Assembly (NCBI GenBank): GCA_902464345.1
Contig: CABQJA010000012.1
Coordinates: forward strand, 1-22,336
Reading direction: 5' to 3'
DNA length: 22,336 nt
Source of the DNA: an uncultured Clostridium sp.
GTDB taxonomy: Bacteria > Bacillota > Clostridia > Lachnospirales > Lachnospiraceae
The first letter of the stretch is position 1, and each line of letters opens with the position of its first letter. Of this stretch, positions 1 to 6,941 are shown in pieces. The notes under the pieces are model-generated. The model was not told where the DNA came from. It saw only the letters and a list, made by a program, of their open reading frames with translations, and did not search any database. Position numbers and translations under genes: made by a program.

Positions 1-302
1 GACATGGAGATACATACCGGATAGCCGATAAAAAAATAAACAGAGGAAGTACCATGGATTCCAAGTCGATCCAGATTCCCGGCAAAGTCTTCGGAGGTAT
101 ATGTGTCTGTGCCGGGTAATACCTGATAACAGCAGGTATGATCGGAAAAATTCTGCTTTAACAGAAACGGTTCCAATGCTTTTATGGGTTTGCAGACCAG
201 TCTGATAGTGCAGTAGGCACTTAATCGTTTGGAATATTCAGCAATCGCAGCGGCATCATTTGGATTCAGTTTTTTGGTGTTCAGGTAAATAGAATAGTTC
301 AT
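1..302 (-). CDS. Divergent RlmH-like SPOUT rRNA methyltransferase (partial, 3' end outside window)
   Basis: The reading frame is open for about 100 codons from an ATG at 302-300 and runs off the left edge. Canonical RlmH methylates N3 of pseudouridine 1915 in 23S rRNA using SAM. The resemblance is by eye: an early AIAEYSKRLSAYC segment (about residues 17-29) matches the conserved helix of RlmH, and TSEDFAGNLDRLG (about 69-81) followed by a hydrophobic strand ending in FFIG matches the family's SSEEFA...FVIGG segment. It differs from canonical RlmH in its N-terminus, in a shorter middle, and in having GYPVC where the glycine-rich SAM loop (GGxxG) should begin. The only GGAG upstream is about 16 nt from the ATG, so the start is not strongly supported. 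It may be a second, non-canonical RlmH homologue. Family membership is moderately sure; activity is unknown. Confidence 0.6.
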   Translation of the reverse strand, partial: MNYSIYLNTKKLNPNDAAAIAEYSKRLSAYCTIRLVCKPIKALEPFLLKQNFSDHTCCYQVLPGTDTYTSEDFAGNLDRLGIHGTSSVYFFIGYPVCISM

Positions 303-361
303 TTTGTTTGATTCTGCACTCCGTACTTATAGTTTAATTCGTTGCATTTTTATAAAGGATT

Positions 362-411
362 ATGAATAAAAGAACCGCAAACCCTTGAAAATACTGGGGG
401 CTGCGGTTCTC
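362..411 (-). terminator. Intrinsic terminator downstream of tRNA-Arg
   Basis: On the minus strand a 9-bp perfect stem (AGAACCGCA at 410-402 with TGCGGTTCT at 379-371) closes a loop in which CCC and GGG can extend the pairing. It is followed by a T-rich tract (TTTTATT, complement of 370-364). It lies about 28 nt past the tRNA 3' end and separates the tRNA from the RlmH-like gene. Confidence 0.8.
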
Positions 412-438
412 TTATATAATGCTTACGACAATAAAAAG

Positions 439-510
439 TGCACCAGATAGGAATCGAACCTACGCACCTGGCTCCGGAGGCCAGTGCTCTATCCACTGAG
501 CTACTGGTGC
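439..510 (-). tRNA. tRNA-Arg (anticodon CCG)
   Basis: The minus strand folds as a complete 72-nt cloverleaf. The acceptor stem is GCACCAG with CTGGTGC plus discriminator A. The D arm is GCTC...GAGC, and the anticodon stem CTGGC/GCCAG carries the loop CTCCGGA, which places CCG at 34-36. The T arm is GTAGG-TTCGATT-CCTAT. The 3' CCA is not encoded and must be added. The tRNA reads the CGG arginine codon, which is used heavily in this window. It has its own promoter upstream and a hairpin terminator downstream, so it appears to be a single-gene transcript. Confidence 0.96.
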
Positions 511-520
511 ATCGACTAGT

Positions 521-549
521 ATTATACATCAAAATACTGGAAAGTGCAA
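521..549 (-). promoter_or_regulatory. Promoter of tRNA-Arg
   Basis: On the minus strand a perfect -10 hexamer TATAAT (526-521) is preceded by a 17-nt spacer and a weak -35 TTGCAC (549-544). The -10 ends about 10 nt before the mature tRNA 5' end, which is typical of a tRNA promoter. Confidence 0.65.
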
Positions 550-556
550 ACACTTA

Positions 557-585
557 TTGATTTTTATTTTACGGTTTGCTAAAAT
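557..585 (+). promoter_or_regulatory. Sigma-A-type promoter for the membrane-anchored protein gene
   Basis: TTGATT (557-562), a 17-nt spacer and TAAAAT (580-585) form a good match to the housekeeping promoter. It fires away from the tRNA-Arg promoter and would start transcription near 592, about 60 nt before the ATG at 652. Confidence 0.65.
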
Positions 586-651
586 AGCTATGTTGCATAA
601 GATTCCATGGTGAAAACGGATATACTATGCCTGATAGGAGGAAGACGAATT

Positions 652-1392
652 ATGCACAATGATTTTTGGAGAAAGCTAAATGAACGGTTTGACCGGATTC
701 ATTTGCAGGATACAGAGATAAAGACGAAATCCGGAACGATTTACATCAATCCGAATGTGAAGCTGATCGCAGGATGGCTGATATTTATCATTCTGTTCAT
801 TATTTTTCTTGCAGCCTGTAAACCATTTTCAAAAAAGGATGCAGATGACGGAACAGGAAATCAGGGAAACGAGCAGAGCAGTGAGAACCTGGGGCAGTCA
901 GATGCGGAATTTCTGAGAAATGAATATCCGGAGATAAATTCATTTGTAGAGAACTATATGCAGGCATTGACCAACTGTGATATTAATCTGCTTGGCACGA
1001 TGGTGGTAGATTCCAGTCAGTTTAATGAAGAGATGTTACAGAAGCGGAAACAGTTTATCGTAGGATATTCAAACATTGATTGTTATACAAAGCCTGGATT
1101 GACAGAAGGCTCTTATGTAGTGTATGCGGTTATGAATACACAGATTCAGGGCGTAAATGCACAGCCGCTAAGCCTGCATCAGTTTTATCTGATACCTAGC
1201 GAGTATGGTGGTTTTCTACAGGATAATACATCCAGTACGGATCCCGATATTGAAGATTATCTGGATAAGGTAAATAAAGAACCGGATGTAAAGGATCTGA
1301 TGGACCGGGTAAATAAGAATAACGATGATGCTGCACAGGCAGATGAGACGCTGAAAGCGTTTTATGATATGATGAATGGCACAGCTGAGTAG
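652..1392 (+). CDS. Membrane-anchored protein with an NTF2-like type extracellular region, function unknown
   Basis: I do not recognise a named family. The 246-residue protein starts at ATG 652, chosen because AGGAGGAAG at 636-644 sits 7 nt upstream; an in-frame ATG at 607 has no such site. A charged 36-residue cytoplasmic leader precedes one hydrophobic segment (about 37-56, ending LAAC). An acidic, Gly/Asn/Gln-rich linker (about 60-85) and a globular region (about 95-200) follow. That region has the general look of NTF2-like domains common in clostridial exported proteins. The tail contains two similar short segments, DYLDKVNKEPD and DLMDRVNKNND. The LAAC resembles a lipobox, but the long leader makes a simple transmembrane anchor as likely. 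The gene stands alone between its own promoter and a strong terminator. Confidence 0.75.
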   Translation: MHNDFWRKLNERFDRIHLQDTEIKTKSGTIYINPNVKLIAGWLIFIILFIIFLAACKPFSKKDADDGTGNQGNEQSSENLGQSDAEFLRNEYPEINSFVENYMQALTNCDINLLGTMVVDSSQFNEEMLQKRKQFIVGYSNIDCYTKPGLTEGSYVVYAVMNTQIQGVNAQPLSLHQFYLIPSEYGGFLQDNTSSTDPDIEDYLDKVNKEPDVKDLMDRVNKNNDDAAQADETLKAFYDMMNGTAE

Positions 1393-1400
1393 CGTTTGAC

Positions 1401-1430
1401 AAAAAGGCGGGCGGCAGAGCCTGCCTTTTT
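1401..1430 (+). terminator. Strong intrinsic terminator after the membrane-anchored protein gene
   Basis: A 12-bp stem (1401-1412 with 1419-1430, one G-T pair) closes a 6-nt loop GGCAGA. The stem begins with five A and ends with five T, so it could work in both directions. It starts 8 nt after the upstream stop codon. It also lies inside the frame that extends the next ORF upstream, which argues that rluF really starts at 1459. Confidence 0.85.
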
Positions 1431-1458
1431 GAATATGGATAGAACCGGAGGAGACAGG

Positions 1459-2172
1459 ATGGAGCAGGAAGCAATACGGATTAATAAATATTTAAGTCAG
1501 GCGGGAGTCTGTTCCAGAAGGACAGCAGATGTCTGGATTGCTGATGGACAGGTTCAGGTAAACGGAGTTCCTGCAGAAGCCGGAACCAGAGTGCAGACGG
1601 GAGATAAGGTGACGGTCCGTGGCAGGGAGATTCATTTGCAGGAGCATAAGGTAGTGCTTGCTTTTCATAAACCGCGGGGACTGGTGTGCTCTGCCAATGG
1701 ACAGGGAGCAGAGACGGTTCAGGAATATCTGAATTATCCAATGCAGTTATATTATGTCGGACGGCTGGATAAGGATTCTGAAGGACTGCTGCTGATGACG
1801 AATGACGGAGAGCTGGTCAATGAGATCAGCCGGAGCAGGAATTATCATGAAAAGGAATACGAAGTCTGGGTAAATCAGCCGATTACCGGAGACTTTATAC
1901 AGAAGATGGAGCATGGGGTACGGATTCTTGGAACCGTTACGAGACCGTGTAAGATCATACAGACAGGAAGCCGCAGCTTCCGGATCATTCTGACACAGGG
2001 ACTGAACCGGCAGATCCGCCGGATGTGTGAGGCTTGCGGATATCGTGTGAAACGACTCCGGAGGATCCGGGTCATGAATATTGAACTTGGAGATCTGCCG
2101 GTCGGACAATACCGGAAACTGGAAGAACGGGAATTAAAGCAACTATATGAGCGATTGCGGAAGAATGGGTGA
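1459..2172 (+). CDS. rluF: 23S rRNA pseudouridine synthase, RluF type (RsuA/RluB/RluE/RluF family)
   Basis: The 237-residue protein isomerises a uridine in 23S rRNA; in E. coli RluF the target is U2604. An N-terminal S4 RNA-binding domain (about 6-55, INKYLSQAGVCSRR) is followed by the synthase domain. The catalytic motif is GRLDKDSEGL (101-110), with the nucleophile Asp104. The conserved late motif GLNRQIRRMC (181-190) is followed by RIRVMNIEL, which resembles RluF more than RluB. The start at ATG 1459 is supported by GGAGGAG at 1447-1453; an upstream in-frame start at 1396 would read through the terminator hairpin. The TGA directly abuts the ligA start region, so the two genes are probably co-transcribed. 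No convincing promoter was found between the terminator and this gene. The exact uridine target is inferred. Confidence 0.88.
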   Translation: MEQEAIRINKYLSQAGVCSRRTADVWIADGQVQVNGVPAEAGTRVQTGDKVTVRGREIHLQEHKVVLAFHKPRGLVCSANGQGAETVQEYLNYPMQLYYVGRLDKDSEGLLLMTNDGELVNEISRSRNYHEKEYEVWVNQPITGDFIQKMEHGVRILGTVTRPCKIIQTGSRSFRIILTQGLNRQIRRMCEACGYRVKRLRRIRVMNIELGDLPVGQYRKLEERELKQLYERLRKNG

Positions 2173-2177
2173 GTAGT

Positions 2178-4136
2178 ATGGAAGAATTGATCAGACGTAT
2201 GAAAGAGCTGGTAGCACTGCTTAATAAAGCGGGACGGGCTTATTATCAGGAAGACCGGGAAATTATGAGTAACCGGGAATATGATGAATTATATGATGAG
2301 TTATGTGCACTGGAGCAGGAGACAGGGATCACACTGGCAGACAGTCCGACGATTCATGTCGGATATGAGGTGGTCAGTGAGCTGGTAAAAGAGGAACACA
2401 GTTCTCCGATGCTTTCTCTGAACAAAACAAAGGATGTAGAGGAACTGGCAGCCTGGCTTGGAGATCAGGACGGCTTACTGTCCTGGAAGATGGATGGACT
2501 GACCGTGGTATTGACCTATCGGAACGGAGTGCTTGAAAAGGCAGTCACCAGAGGAAATGGTGAGATCGGAGAGGTCATTACCAACAATGCCAGGACGTTT
2601 AAAAATATACCGGGCAGGATCCCATATACCGGCGAGCTGGTTGTCCGTGGAGAGGCTGTGATCAAATATTCTGACTTTGCGCGGATCAATGAGACGATCG
2701 AGGATGTAGAGGCAAAATATAAGAATCCGCGAAATCTGTGCAGTGGTACGGTACGTCAGCTGAACAGCCGGATCACAGCAGAGCGGAATGTGTATTTCTT
2801 TGCATTTAATCTGGTGGAGGTAGCGGATGTGGACTTCCATAATTCCATGGAGGAACGATTCCGGTGGCTGGGACAGATGGGATTTGAAGTAGTAGAATAC
2901 CAGCGGGTAAATCAGGCATCTATCCGGGATGCGGTGCAGGCATTTGCCGGACGGATTGAGACGAATGATTTTCCTTCTGATGGACTGGTGTTGCTCTATA
3001 ATGATATTGCATATGGCAGAAGCCTTGGAACAACGGCAAAATATCCGAGAGATTCCATTGCATTTAAATGGGCCGATGAACTGGCAGTTACACACCTGCG
3101 TTATATCGAATGGAGTCCGTCCAGAACCGGACTGATCAATCCGGTGGCGGTATTCGATCCTGTGGAGCTGGAGGGCACCTCTGTCAGCCGGGCCAGTATG
3201 CATAATATCAGTATTCTGGAGAGCTTTGAGCTGGGTGTCGGTGACGAGATCAGTGTGTTTAAGGCCAATATGATCATTCCGCAGGTGGCTGAGAATCATA
3301 CGAGAAGCGGTGGTATTGAGATTCCGAAGCATTGTCCGGCATGTGGCGCACCGACGGAGATCCGGCAGGTCAATGATGTGCGGGCACTATATTGTACGAA
3401 CGAGTTCTGCAGTGCGAAGAAATTAAAGCTGTTTAGTCATTTTGTATCCAGAAATGCAATGAATATCGATGGATTATCGGAAGCAACACTGGAGAAGTTT
3501 ATAGAAGAAGGGTTTCTGGAGGAACTGTATGACATTTACCGGCTGGAGCCATATCGGATGCAGATTGTGGTTATGGATGGGTTTGGTGATAAATCCTACG
3601 AGAATCTTCAGAAGTCGATAGAAGCATCCAGAGAAACGACTGTGGACCGGCTGTTATACGGACTTGGAATCATGAATATCGGCAGTGCTACAGCAAAGCT
3701 GATCTGCAAGTATTTTCGTAATGATCTGGATGCAATCCGGCATGCGACCACCGAGGAGCTGGTGGAAATCGAGGGAATCGGTCAGATCATTGCAGAATCT
3801 TTCGTAGCATATTTTGCCAATCCGGAGAATGAGAAGAGGATTGATGAGCTGTTAAAGGAGATTCATTTCGTGCAGCCGGAGGGCGAAGAACAGCCACAGA
3901 GCTTTGCGGGCGTGAATTTCGTAGTGACCGGAAGTGTGAACCATTTTGCAAACCGGGATGAGGTAAAGGCTGTGATCGAGGCGAGAGGCGGAAAGGTGAC
4001 CGGCTCTGTGACATCCAAGACCAATTACCTGATCAATAATGATGTAACCTCCAACTCATCCAAGAATAAAAAGGCAAAGGAGCTTGGAATCCCGATTATT
4101 TCAGAGGAAGAATTCCTGAAAATGCTGGAGGACTAG
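2178..4136 (+). CDS. ligA: NAD+-dependent DNA ligase LigA (divergent form)
   Basis: LigA seals nicks in DNA during replication and repair, using NAD+. From ATG 2178 (652 residues) the order is: Ia/adenylation domain with nucleophile motif SWKMDG (Lys104), TRGNG, RGEAV and NPRN blocks; OB fold; a four-cysteine zinc finger (Cys386, 389, 406, 411); helix-hairpin-helix repeats (about 425-555); and a C-terminal BRCT domain (about 575-650). GGTGAG just before 2178 fits an SD; a GTG at 2169, overlapping the rluF stop, is an alternative start. Two deviations stand out: TRGDG is TRGNG, and the motif IV segment reads DGLVLLY where E. coli has DGVVIKV, so the lysine equivalent to E. coli Lys290 is Leu273. 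The later AFK lysine (Lys297) is kept. This is probably the cell's replicative ligase, or else a lineage-specific paralogue. Confidence 0.93.
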   Translation: MEELIRRMKELVALLNKAGRAYYQEDREIMSNREYDELYDELCALEQETGITLADSPTIHVGYEVVSELVKEEHSSPMLSLNKTKDVEELAAWLGDQDGLLSWKMDGLTVVLTYRNGVLEKAVTRGNGEIGEVITNNARTFKNIPGRIPYTGELVVRGEAVIKYSDFARINETIEDVEAKYKNPRNLCSGTVRQLNSRITAERNVYFFAFNLVEVADVDFHNSMEERFRWLGQMGFEVVEYQRVNQASIRDAVQAFAGRIETNDFPSDGLVLLYNDIAYGRSLGTTAKYPRDSIAFKWADELAVTHLRYIEWSPSRTGLINPVAVFDPVELEGTSVSRASMHNISILESFELGVGDEISVFKANMIIPQVAENHTRSGGIEIPKHCPACGAPTEIRQVNDVRALYCTNEFCSAKKLKLFSHFVSRNAMNIDGLSEATLEKFIEEGFLEELYDIYRLEPYRMQIVVMDGFGDKSYENLQKSIEASRETTVDRLLYGLGIMNIGSATAKLICKYFRNDLDAIRHATTEELVEIEGIGQIIAESFVAYFANPENEKRIDELLKEIHFVQPEGEEQPQSFAGVNFVVTGSVNHFANRDEVKAVIEARGGKVTGSVTSKTNYLINNDVTSNSSKNKKAKELGIPIISEEEFLKMLED

Positions 4137-4221
4137 CAGATTCTGTCCGACAGGGACTTGAAGAAACCGGGAAGAAATAGTAAGATACAGAAGGACACAG
4201 GTAAGAAAGAAGGAAATAACT

Positions 4222-5163
4222 ATGCCAATAAGAATAGCAAATGATTTACCGGTAAAGAAGATATTAGAGGCAGAAAATATATTTGTGATGGACGAATCCC
4301 GCGCAATGAGTCAGGAGATCCGGCCACTTTCGATTCTGATTTTGAATCTGATGCCGTTAAAGGAGGATACGGAGCTTCAGCTGATGCGCAGCTTATCCAA
4401 TACTCCGTTACAGGTAAATATTACACTGATCCGGACGGATTCTTATGAGTCCAAGCATGTGGCAAAGAATCATATGGAACGGTTTTATACGACATTCGAT
4501 GAGATTAAGGATAAGAAATACGATGGTCTGATCATTACCGGGGCACCGGTGGAGCAGATGAAGTTTGAAGAGGTAGAGTACTGGAAGGAGCTGACCGAGA
4601 TCATGGACTGGTCGGAGCGGAATGTAACCTCTACCCTGCATATCTGCTGGGGGGCACAGGCAGGTCTTTATTATCGATATGGGATTCCGAAGATCCTGCT
4701 GCCGGAGAAGATATCCGGTGTGTATAAGCACTACACATTCCATAAGAAGACTCCGCTGGTACGTGGGTTTGATGATTCGTTTTTTGTACCGCAGTCACGG
4801 TATACAGGCGTACGCAGAGAGGATGTTCAGGCGAATGAGCATCTGGAGATCGTGGCAGATTCGAATGAGACCGGACCATATCTGATCATTGGAGATGGCG
4901 GAAAGAATATATTTGTGACCGGACATCCGGAGTATGATACCATGACACTGGATCTCGAATATAAGCGGGATGTAGGCCGGGGGCTGGATCCGCAGATTCC
5001 GCATAATTACTATCCGGACGATAACCCGGAGAATCCGCCGATTAAATCCTGGAGATGCCATGCCAATACATTGTATGCGAACTGGCTGAATTATTATGTA
5101 TATCAGGATACCCCATATGACTGGTCAGATCGGGATGGAAATAACCAATATAAGGAGCGGTAG
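4222..5163 (+). CDS. metA: Homoserine O-acyltransferase MetA (predicted acetyl-CoA-specific)
   Basis: MetA activates homoserine by O-acylation, the first committed step of methionine synthesis. The 313-residue length is normal for the family. The catalytic cysteine Cys142 sits in LHICWGAQAG, and His235 and Glu237 lie in GHPEYD, completing the triad. Residue 111 is Glu (GAPVEQM); in characterised MetA enzymes Glu111 goes with acetyl-CoA and Gly111 with succinyl-CoA, so homoserine O-acetyltransferase activity is predicted. The start ATG 4222 follows GAAGGAAAT. An 85-nt gap separates it from ligA; I saw no SAM riboswitch or T-box fold there. apt follows after 2 nt, so the two are likely co-transcribed. 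Confidence 0.95.
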   Translation: MPIRIANDLPVKKILEAENIFVMDESRAMSQEIRPLSILILNLMPLKEDTELQLMRSLSNTPLQVNITLIRTDSYESKHVAKNHMERFYTTFDEIKDKKYDGLIITGAPVEQMKFEEVEYWKELTEIMDWSERNVTSTLHICWGAQAGLYYRYGIPKILLPEKISGVYKHYTFHKKTPLVRGFDDSFFVPQSRYTGVRREDVQANEHLEIVADSNETGPYLIIGDGGKNIFVTGHPEYDTMTLDLEYKRDVGRGLDPQIPHNYYPDDNPENPPIKSWRCHANTLYANWLNYYVYQDTPYDWSDRDGNNQYKER

Positions 5164-5165
5164 AG

Positions 5166-5690
5166 ATGAAGAAGTTAGAGGATTACGTTGTAACAATTCC
5201 GGATTTTCCGGAGCCGGGCATTATGTTCCGGGATGTAACAAGTGTATTGCAGGATGCAGACGGACTGCAGCTGGCAATCAACAGCCTGCAGGATCTGTTA
5301 AAGGATGTAGAGTTTGATGTGCTGATCGGAACGGAATCCAGAGGGTTTATTTTCGGCATGCCGATCGCATATAATCTTCATAAGCCATTTGTACTGGTAC
5401 GGAAGAAGGGAAAGCTTCCGAGAGAGACCGTATCCAAGGAATACGATCTGGAGTATGGAAAGGCTGTGATCGAGATGCACAAGGATGCAATCAAGCCGGG
5501 ACAAAAGGTGGTTCTGGTTGATGATCTGATTGCAACCGGAGGTACGATGAAGGCTGCCGCAGAGCTGGTAGAAGAGCTGGGCGGTGAGGTTGTTAAGATC
5601 ATTTTCCTGATGGAGCTGGCTGGTTTAAAGGGCAGAGATGCACTGAAGGGCTATGATGTGGCATCTGTAATCAAGTACGAAGGAAAATAA
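5166..5690 (+). CDS. apt: Adenine phosphoribosyltransferase
   Basis: Apt salvages free adenine with PRPP to give AMP in the cytoplasm. The 174-residue length is typical. The PRPP-binding motif VVLVDDLIATGGT lies at 115-127. Upstream are the family motifs PDFPEPGIMFRD (about 12-23), ESRGFIFG (57-64) and the flexible-loop segment VRKKGKLP (78-85). AAGGAGCGG about 5 nt before the ATG is the ribosome site and lies inside the end of metA. It is sandwiched between metA and aroC with very short gaps. The neighbours share no obvious pathway, so this is best read as a housekeeping operon. Confidence 0.96.
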   Translation: MKKLEDYVVTIPDFPEPGIMFRDVTSVLQDADGLQLAINSLQDLLKDVEFDVLIGTESRGFIFGMPIAYNLHKPFVLVRKKGKLPRETVSKEYDLEYGKAVIEMHKDAIKPGQKVVLVDDLIATGGTMKAAAELVEELGGEVVKIIFLMELAGLKGRDALKGYDVASVIKYEGK

Positions 5691-5721
5691 TCAACATAAG
5701 AGAAATGCAGGAGGAATCAGG

Positions 5722-6837
5722 ATGGCAGGATCAATATATGGAAAACTGTTTCGGGTATCTACCTGGGGAGAATCGCACGGAAAGGGTGTCGGTGTTGTAG
5801 TAGATGGATGTCCTGCCGGACTGGAGCTTTCTGAGGAAGATATTCAGGTATATCTGAATCGGAGAAAGCCGGGACAGTCGAAGTTTACAACTCCGAGAAA
5901 AGAGGATGACCGCGTGGAGATTCTTTCAGGTGTGTTTGAGGGAAAGACGACCGGAACACCGATTTCCATGGTAGTTATGAATTATACCCAGCGCTCAGGA
6001 GATTACAGTGAGATCGCCGGATATTACAGACCGGGACATGCGGATTATACGTTTGATGCGAAATACGGATTCCGGGATTATCGGGGCGGTGGCAGATCAT
6101 CTGCACGGGAGACGATAGCAAGGGTTGCGGCAGGAGCGATTGCAGCCAAGCTGTTAAAGCAGTTTGGAATCGAGATCCTGACCTATACGAAGGCGATTGG
6201 ATCGGTAGAGATTGATTACCGGCGGTTTGACAGAAATGAAATTCAGAGAAATGCACTGGCAATGCCGGATGCAGAAGCTGCAGCGCAGGCAGAGGCATAT
6301 CTGGAGGGCGTTATGAAAGCACAGGATTCCTCCGGTGGGATGGCAGAGTGTATTGTGACCGGTATGCCGGCAGGAATCGGAGAACCGGTATTTGATAAGC
6401 TGGATGCGAATCTTGCAAAGGCAATCGTGTCGATCGGCGCCGTAAAGGGATTTGAAATCGGAGACGGCATGGCTGTGGCAAAGGCCATCGGTTCCGAGAA
6501 CAATGATGGATTTGTAATGCAGGACGGTACGGTTGCGAAGCTGAGCAATCATGCCGGTGGTACGTTAGGTGGCATCAGTGATGGGGCACCGATCGTTATC
6601 CGGGCTGCTTTTAAGCCGACACCATCGATTCTTCATGAGCAGAGTACCGTTAATAAATCAGGTGAGGATATTACGGTATCGATCAAAGGACGGCATGACC
6701 CGATCGTTGTACCGCGGGCTGTGGTAGTCGTGGAAGCAATGGTCGCACTGACACTGATCGATCTGCTGTTTGAGAACATGACCGCCCGGTTAGATAAGAT
6801 CCGGGAGTTTTACGGGATCGAAGAAACAGAAAAATAG
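5722..6837 (+). CDS. aroC: Chorismate synthase
   Basis: AroC converts 5-enolpyruvylshikimate-3-phosphate to chorismate using reduced FMN, the last step of the shikimate pathway. The 371-residue protein carries the family signatures GESHGKGVG (16-24), RRKPGQSKFTTPR (47-59), the GHADYTFDAKYG segment (106-117) and the RGGGRSSARETIARVA segment (121-136). Near the C-terminus RHDPIVVPRA is also conserved. AGGAGGAA before ATG 5722 is a strong ribosome site. It is the last gene of the metA-apt-aroC run and ends at a bidirectional terminator facing argG. Confidence 0.97.
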   Translation: MAGSIYGKLFRVSTWGESHGKGVGVVVDGCPAGLELSEEDIQVYLNRRKPGQSKFTTPRKEDDRVEILSGVFEGKTTGTPISMVVMNYTQRSGDYSEIAGYYRPGHADYTFDAKYGFRDYRGGGRSSARETIARVAAGAIAAKLLKQFGIEILTYTKAIGSVEIDYRRFDRNEIQRNALAMPDAEAAAQAEAYLEGVMKAQDSSGGMAECIVTGMPAGIGEPVFDKLDANLAKAIVSIGAVKGFEIGDGMAVAKAIGSENNDGFVMQDGTVAKLSNHAGGTLGGISDGAPIVIRAAFKPTPSILHEQSTVNKSGEDITVSIKGRHDPIVVPRAVVVVEAMVALTLIDLLFENMTARLDKIREFYGIEETEK

Positions 6838-6862
6838 GATTTACAGGCATATAAGATAAAAG

Positions 6863-6916
6863 AAAATACCGGCCGCTGAAGTCAGATGAGACTGACGATC
6901 AGAGACCGGTATTTTT
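6863..6916. terminator. Bidirectional terminator between convergent aroC and argG
   Basis: The 10-bp arms AAAATACCGG (6863-6872) and CCGGTATTTT (6906-6915) pair perfectly. An inner hairpin GTCAG...CTGAC (about 6881-6895) is also present. T-rich tails on both strands (TTTTT at 6912-6916, and the complement of the AAAA at 6863-6866) suit termination from either side. Confidence 0.85.
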
Positions 6917-6941
6917 ATGGTTTATAAACCGTTATGAAAGA

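Noticed and set aside
350..553. 67-residue minus-strand ORF
   Set aside because: It reads through the tRNA-Arg gene, its promoter and its terminator, so it is not a protein gene.
1396..1401. Perfect TTGACA hexamer after the first plus-strand gene
   Set aside because: No -10 hexamer lies 16 to 18 nt downstream, where the terminator stem is located; TATGGAT is about 32 nt away.
2475..3332. 285-residue ORF antisense to ligA
   Set aside because: No family resemblance and no ribosome site; it exists because the coding strand of ligA has few stop-complement codons. The sense strand is clearly ligA.
4137..4221. Possible SAM riboswitch or T-box leader before metA
   Set aside because: The 85-nt gap shows only a 4-bp CTGT/ACAG hairpin and none of the conserved cores or a terminator stem.
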